Made by a program: the position numbers and the translations under genes. Of a DNA stretch of 12,931 nt, positions 9,452 through 12,931 are shown piece after piece (position 1 is the first letter of the stretch; every line of letters begins with the position of its first letter). The stretch comes from Candolleomyces eurysporus (taxonomy: Eukaryota; Basidiomycota; Agaricomycetes; Agaricales; Psathyrellaceae), in assembly GCA_027579435.1 (NCBI GenBank), contig JANBPK010000281.1, forward strand, positions 1 to 12,931, in the 5' to 3' direction. The notes under the pieces are model-generated. The model had not been told where the DNA came from. It worked only from the letters and a program-made list of their open reading frames with translations, and ran no database searches.

Positions 9452-10636
9452 GGTGGTTAAAGGACAGGCCCGGCGTGCAGCAAGGGGTAAATATATGAGT
9501 CGCCAATGCCGTAAATTTGACGAGCAGTCCCATTGAAAGAATCGAGGCCGGCTGCGGTTGCTCTCATCAAAAGCGTCGATTGATGACGGGTGTCGCCCGG
9601 GGTTCCCACAGTGGGTAGTAAGCGCCGTGCTCATACACCCAGCAAAGTGCTTGATTCTCCGGATTCCCACCCTTTCTGTTCCGAAGCAAAAGCCGGGAGG
9701 ATTTGGCAACCAAGTGGGCGCGGATCAAGAGGAACAGATCCTTGAAGTTATCGGTTTTGCTCCAACCTCCCCAGCAAAGCCCCCAGCCAGCCCGTTCCTT
9801 GTTTCTCGACTTCAATCACCTTGAAGATCCGAGCTTGCGACCCAAAACCCGGAGGGTACGATATCGCTGATGTACGCCGTCGTAGAAAAGGGTTTTGACC
9901 CATTTGTGTTTGAGAACTCTTAGATGTACTTTGTGGGGGCATTTGGTTTTTATGGCAGGCGAATATAAACGCGAGGGTCCAAACCGAGCTCCTCGTCCGT
10001 TGGAAACATCAAGGATGTCAGAACCTTGATCAAAGTTAACGTTCCCCTGTCCTGGAAACCGCGCGTCAGACTTTGTTGGTCGGTGAGGGTATACCTGAAC
10101 ATAGTTGAAGGACTTCGGTTTGATGGAGTGCGACCGAGAAAAGTACTAAAGGGTTATGCGATTGTCTTCAATGGTAATCTAAAGCGGATGTTAGGCCTCG
10201 ACAGGAATAGACCACCTACAGCGAACGTGAACATTCGACGTGTATCGTCCGTCGTTCATGAGATGGTCTACAGCAGAACAGATGTGAGACGGCTTAGTAC
10301 CTGACTAATTGCGTCAACGTTCCTATCAACTGCTAGCGCCATTGGTACGATGATATTTGTCGCATGAGCCGAGATTTAGATAAGATACTAACCAGATCAT
10401 TTTGGATCCACATTCGAGGAGAAAGTATTATTGTTAATTCAGTCACTAAATCAAAGATTCAGAACCGGTATGGTATCTTCGCGCTATTTTAAGTGAGGCT
10501 GTAGCCTGGCATTGGCCGAAATCAATTCCAACTCCGTGATACTAGTACTCATTCAACCTTCAAGGACTCCTTTATCATTATCGATGCCTCATTGCCAGGG
10601 CACTTCTCAGACACCTTTCTAAATCGAATTTTGAGG
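9452..10636. promoter_or_regulatory. Divergent intergenic region between CLPTM1-like and F-box genes
   Basis: About 1.2 kb between divergent starts. It holds the TATA-like element near 9490 on the CLPTM1 side. Two ATTGG (inverted CCAAT) matches lie near 10341 and 10512 on the F-box side and could bind an NF-Y/Hap complex, though five-base matches are weak evidence. Frames at 9558-9824 and 10026-10304 have no recognisable domain. I see no gene, repeat or RNA here. Confidence 0.35.
9488..9495 (-). promoter_or_regulatory. TATA-like element of the CLPTM1-like gene
   Basis: On the minus strand this reads TATATTTA, 37-44 bases upstream of the chosen start codon at 9451. It lies inside the longer open frame that extends to 9709, which argues that the upstream part is promoter and not coding. 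Confidence 0.4.
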
Positions 10637-11982
10637 ATGTCGGACTCTCATTCAGGTAGAAAATGCAGCCTTATGTCTTCTGTTCCCTGAAGAAGCTGAC
10701 CGTGCCAACGATATATCCAGAACCTCTCAGCAATCTCGTTACGGAGCTTCGGGAGCATATATGCTCGTTCTGCACGCCAGGCCAGCTAGCTTCGCTGTCT
10801 CTGACTAACAGAGGCTGGACTGAGCCAGCAGAGAGGGAGCTTTACAGGAACATCTACCTATGCCAACATTCTGACAAGGACGAATCTTTCGACCTTTGTG
10901 TTCGCACCCTTGCAGAAAGCACAAAGAAGGCCCGGCTTGTCCGCTTCCTGTGGGCGCACCTGCTAGGCTCCGACCCTGAATCGACAGACAAGCATATCGG
11001 TGGGCTTGTCGTTGCTCTCAAGTTCATGGCAAATCTGCTGTCACTTTCGTTCTGCCTGAAGACTCAACAGCAAAACGACAAGCACGTGTACTTCTTGGAG
11101 GAGGCGCTGAAGTAGGTTCATCGATTCATCTTACGCGCCTTACTGCCTTAACACATACACACACTCGGGAAGGGAGGGCTACTTCTCTCTTCGCAGTCTA
11201 TACCTCGACTCCATCACAGATTATGCCAAAGTCGCACGCTACCAACCTTCCCTCGAGGTTATCGGCCTTTTCAACTTCATTCAGCTAGCATCGCAACATT
11301 CCTCGAATAAATTGAACCTCGAACCTGAACCAACATCAACTGGCACGGTCCTTGCTCCCAGACCGTTGTTGTTCTCGTATCAATGGAAGCAGAGCCTTCG
11401 GCTGGCCTTTGTTATCGAGACAGTCACAATGAACTCGTTCACTCGGCCCTACCTTTCTCACATCAAGATTGACCACCGTAAGATTCGGTCGATCGGCTTC
11501 GTTGTTCGAGACCTTGGGGAAGATCCCCTGAAGGATATGCCAGAAATAGTTTCAAATGCGATGGCAGCATTTCCCAACGCCTCCTCCCTGGCCCTTATGG
11601 CCACGACGTGGAATCTCCGGCCTTTCGTGGGTACTCATACTTGCTCCAAAGCTCAAAACTCATCCATTTTGGTGGTCACATACTTTAGGATTTCCGTCTG
11701 TTACATCCTATATTGCGCGCTGCTCCCAACTTGACGGCGTTGATGTTGGAGTATGGTCAGTACGATGGGACTGAAGAGCTCCCGCTGGCGGCCGGACTTG
11801 CTGTTACGATACAAGGAAAGGAGAACATATTTGAAGGGCTGTTATCTGTTGCGCACAAGGCCAGGGAGCTGGGTTCCACCCACTTACGACTCATGTCCAT
11901 GGTGGGAATCACAGTCCGCTGGGATGAAGCGAATGAGAAATGGTACAGGGCCGGGCTCACTGGCTTACTTCAACAACTTTGA
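10637..11982 (+). CDS. F-box protein with leucine-rich C-terminal region
   Basis: Spliced model: 10637-10655, 10721-11111, 11197-11626, 11689-11982; 1134 nt, 377 residues, phases consistent throughout. An F-box-like segment spans about residues 8-53: PLSNLVTELREHI, then QLASLSLTNRGW and ELYRNIYL, matching the usual LP-x-EL...I / LxxLxLxNRxW / LYRxIxL pattern. F-box proteins bind Skp1 in SCF ubiquitin ligases; the remainder has Leu-rich strands (SLEVIGLF, ASSLALM, PNLTALML) suggesting an irregular LRR substrate-binding part. The 19-nt first exon is inferred from an in-frame ATG, a GTAGAA donor, a CTGAC branch site and a CCAG acceptor; the alternative is a start at 10663 without that intron, giving an unconvincing N terminus. 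The intron 11627-11688 is also debatable (see findings). The gene converges with the next one, 149 bases away. Target protein is unknown. Confidence 0.72.
11112..11196 (+). other. Intron of the F-box gene
   Basis: The donor GTAGGT fits the GTRNGT consensus and the acceptor is CGCAG. Splicing joins EEAL to NLYLDSI through a split AAT codon and moves between two otherwise closed frames, so the intron is needed for the model. At 85 nt it is the longest in the window. Confidence 0.8.
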
Positions 11983-12131
11983 CTTATGACTATATATGGC
12001 CTTTGCGATCGCCAACGCAATTCACACCAGATCTCCGAGTCTTTGTAGTATTGGAATTTGTGTACAATTACAGACCACCAGATGTTTGTCCGTTCGGCTC
12101 CCATTTGATATGTTACCATCCTTGTTGTGCC
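11983..12131. other. Short convergent 3' intergenic region
   Basis: Only 149 bases separate the two stop codons, so the 3' UTRs of the converging genes probably overlap. No terminator or polyadenylation signal could be assigned with confidence. Confidence 0.35.
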
Positions 12132-12931
12132 CTATGACGAATGAGAACCTGTTGAAAGACTAGGAATAGAGTGGATGATGGCCAGCTGAGACGCCCAGCG
12201 CCCCAGGTCATTTGAGTGGGAACAGCGAACGAATAGCTGCTTCAAATTACATCCAGGGTAAACCCTGCCTTCAAGATCTTGCACGAAGAACCCCTAATCA
12301 TAGAGAGGTCAATATCTTTTCACAAGCCCAATGAAACACACTTACCTCGTCGCAATTTCCCGCCTTGCTAACCCATCGGTACGTCAAGTCCAACGTTTCG
12401 AGGTTCGGAAGAGTCTTAAAGATCGTCTCGAGAACCTGGCGAGACAATACATGGACCTCCAATACGACCTTTTTGGGAGTACTGTTGCCATTTTTGGTAA
12501 ACGGTCTGAGAATGACATCGAGGTCTTCGACGGATGTTAGGACGCCGGTGATGGTGAGGCAAGATAGATTGCTGGCAACGGTCCCAATGGATCGAGCGAC
12601 GGGTGGCACCCGAGAGTCACCACCGAGGGTATTGAGCCCTAGCTCCAGGGTGCGAAGCTCCTCAAAATCGACTCCGGTGAATACCTCTTGAAGCCATTCA
12701 TCCGTGTCCATGAGTTGTGATTTCGGAGGCCGTTTACAGCAATGACAAGGGATAAGTGAGAGCTCGGAGATAGTCGTATGGAGTTTGAGGAAGGAGTTCA
12801 AACCGTGAGGGTTCGCGATGTGATGTGAATCGAAAGGAAGATGGAATGCAAGAGATCGGAGGTGGGGGAGGAAGACCAGATCGAGATAGGGAGGCTCAAG
12901 TCGAACATGGTCCGAGCTCGATAGAGAAAGT
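12132..12931 (-). CDS. Leucine-rich (F-box/LRR-type) protein, 5' end beyond window
   Basis: Minus-strand model: >12931-12346, then 12293-12132. The frame is open to the right edge, so the N terminus, where an F-box would lie, is missing. The intron 12294-12345 (52 nt) has a textbook GTAAGT donor and a TTAG acceptor; splicing is phase 0 and adds 53 residues that unspliced reading would lose. About 248 residues are visible, with recurrent leucine-rich strands: FLPHLRSLAFHLPF, FEELRTLELGLNTL, NLSCLTITGVL, LPNLETLDLTY and NLKQLFVRC. This pattern is typical of fungal F-box/LRR substrate adaptors, but without the N terminus the F-box itself is inferred. A CxxCxKRPP cluster (HCCKRPP) is visible early. 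It is tail to tail with the upstream F-box gene, though the two show no obvious close sequence similarity. Target unknown. Confidence 0.72.
12294..12345 (-). other. Intron of the leucine-rich protein gene
   Basis: GTAAGT donor and ATTAG acceptor on the minus strand, 52 nt. Joining CDE to GFFVQDLEG is in phase 0 and continues a leucine-rich frame to TAG at 12132, whereas reading through the donor stops after 15 unrelated residues. Confidence 0.8.

Noticed and set aside
9452..9709. Upstream extension of the CLPTM1-like first exon to an ATG at 9709
   Set aside because: It would place a TATA-like element inside coding sequence and add a long non-conserved tail before the expected short cytosolic N terminus.
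10026..10304. Plus-strand 92-codon frame upstream of the F-box gene
   Set aside because: No domain, no homology I recognise and no supporting splice sites or promoter.

Overview
The window looks like nuclear DNA of a basidiomycete fungus, most likely an Agaricomycete. Coding sequence is cut by many short introns (about 49-85 nt) with GTRNGT-like donors and YAG acceptors. There is a cluster of TKL-type kinases carrying HGD instead of HRD, a family style expanded in Agaricomycetes, and two F-box/LRR-like genes. A Cantharellales/Ceratobasidiaceae source is a guess I cannot test here. No bacterial, viral, tRNA, rRNA, CRISPR or transposon signal was found. All exon models were assembled by hand from reading frame, splice signals and alignment between paralogs.

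Positions 1-5889 hold three paralogous kinase genes in alternating orientation: K1 (minus, cut by the left edge, start 1212), K2 (plus, 2289-3654) and K3 (minus, 4467-5889). K1 and K2 are divergent across about 1.08 kb; K2 and K3 converge across about 0.8 kb. All three have the same seven-exon plan with every intron in phase 0. K2 keeps every catalytic motif. K1 has lost the DFG Asp and Gly (it reads NFR), and K3 has Asn in place of the catalytic-loop Lys (HGDINP). The cluster therefore looks like one potentially active kinase beside two independently altered, probable pseudokinases. K2 exon 1 contains two ambiguous bases (N); leaving both out restores an exact 56-codon exon.

Positions 6838-9451 (minus) encode a nine-exon, 700-residue multi-pass membrane protein. 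I assign it to the CLPTM1 family from an IQYW-T-R...GIS..RS signature, one N-terminal membrane segment, a large sequon-bearing lumenal domain and a C-terminal membrane bundle.

Positions 10637-11982 (plus) encode an F-box protein with a leucine-rich tail. Positions 12132-12931 (minus, 5' end outside the window) encode a second leucine-rich, F-box-type protein. The two converge tail to tail.

The long intergenic stretches (1213-2288, 3655-4466, 5890-6837, 9452-10636) contain no gene I can support. Nothing links the kinase, CLPTM1-like and F-box genes into one pathway; they read as ordinary neighbours in a fungal chromosome, and the kinase triplet is the most interesting part.
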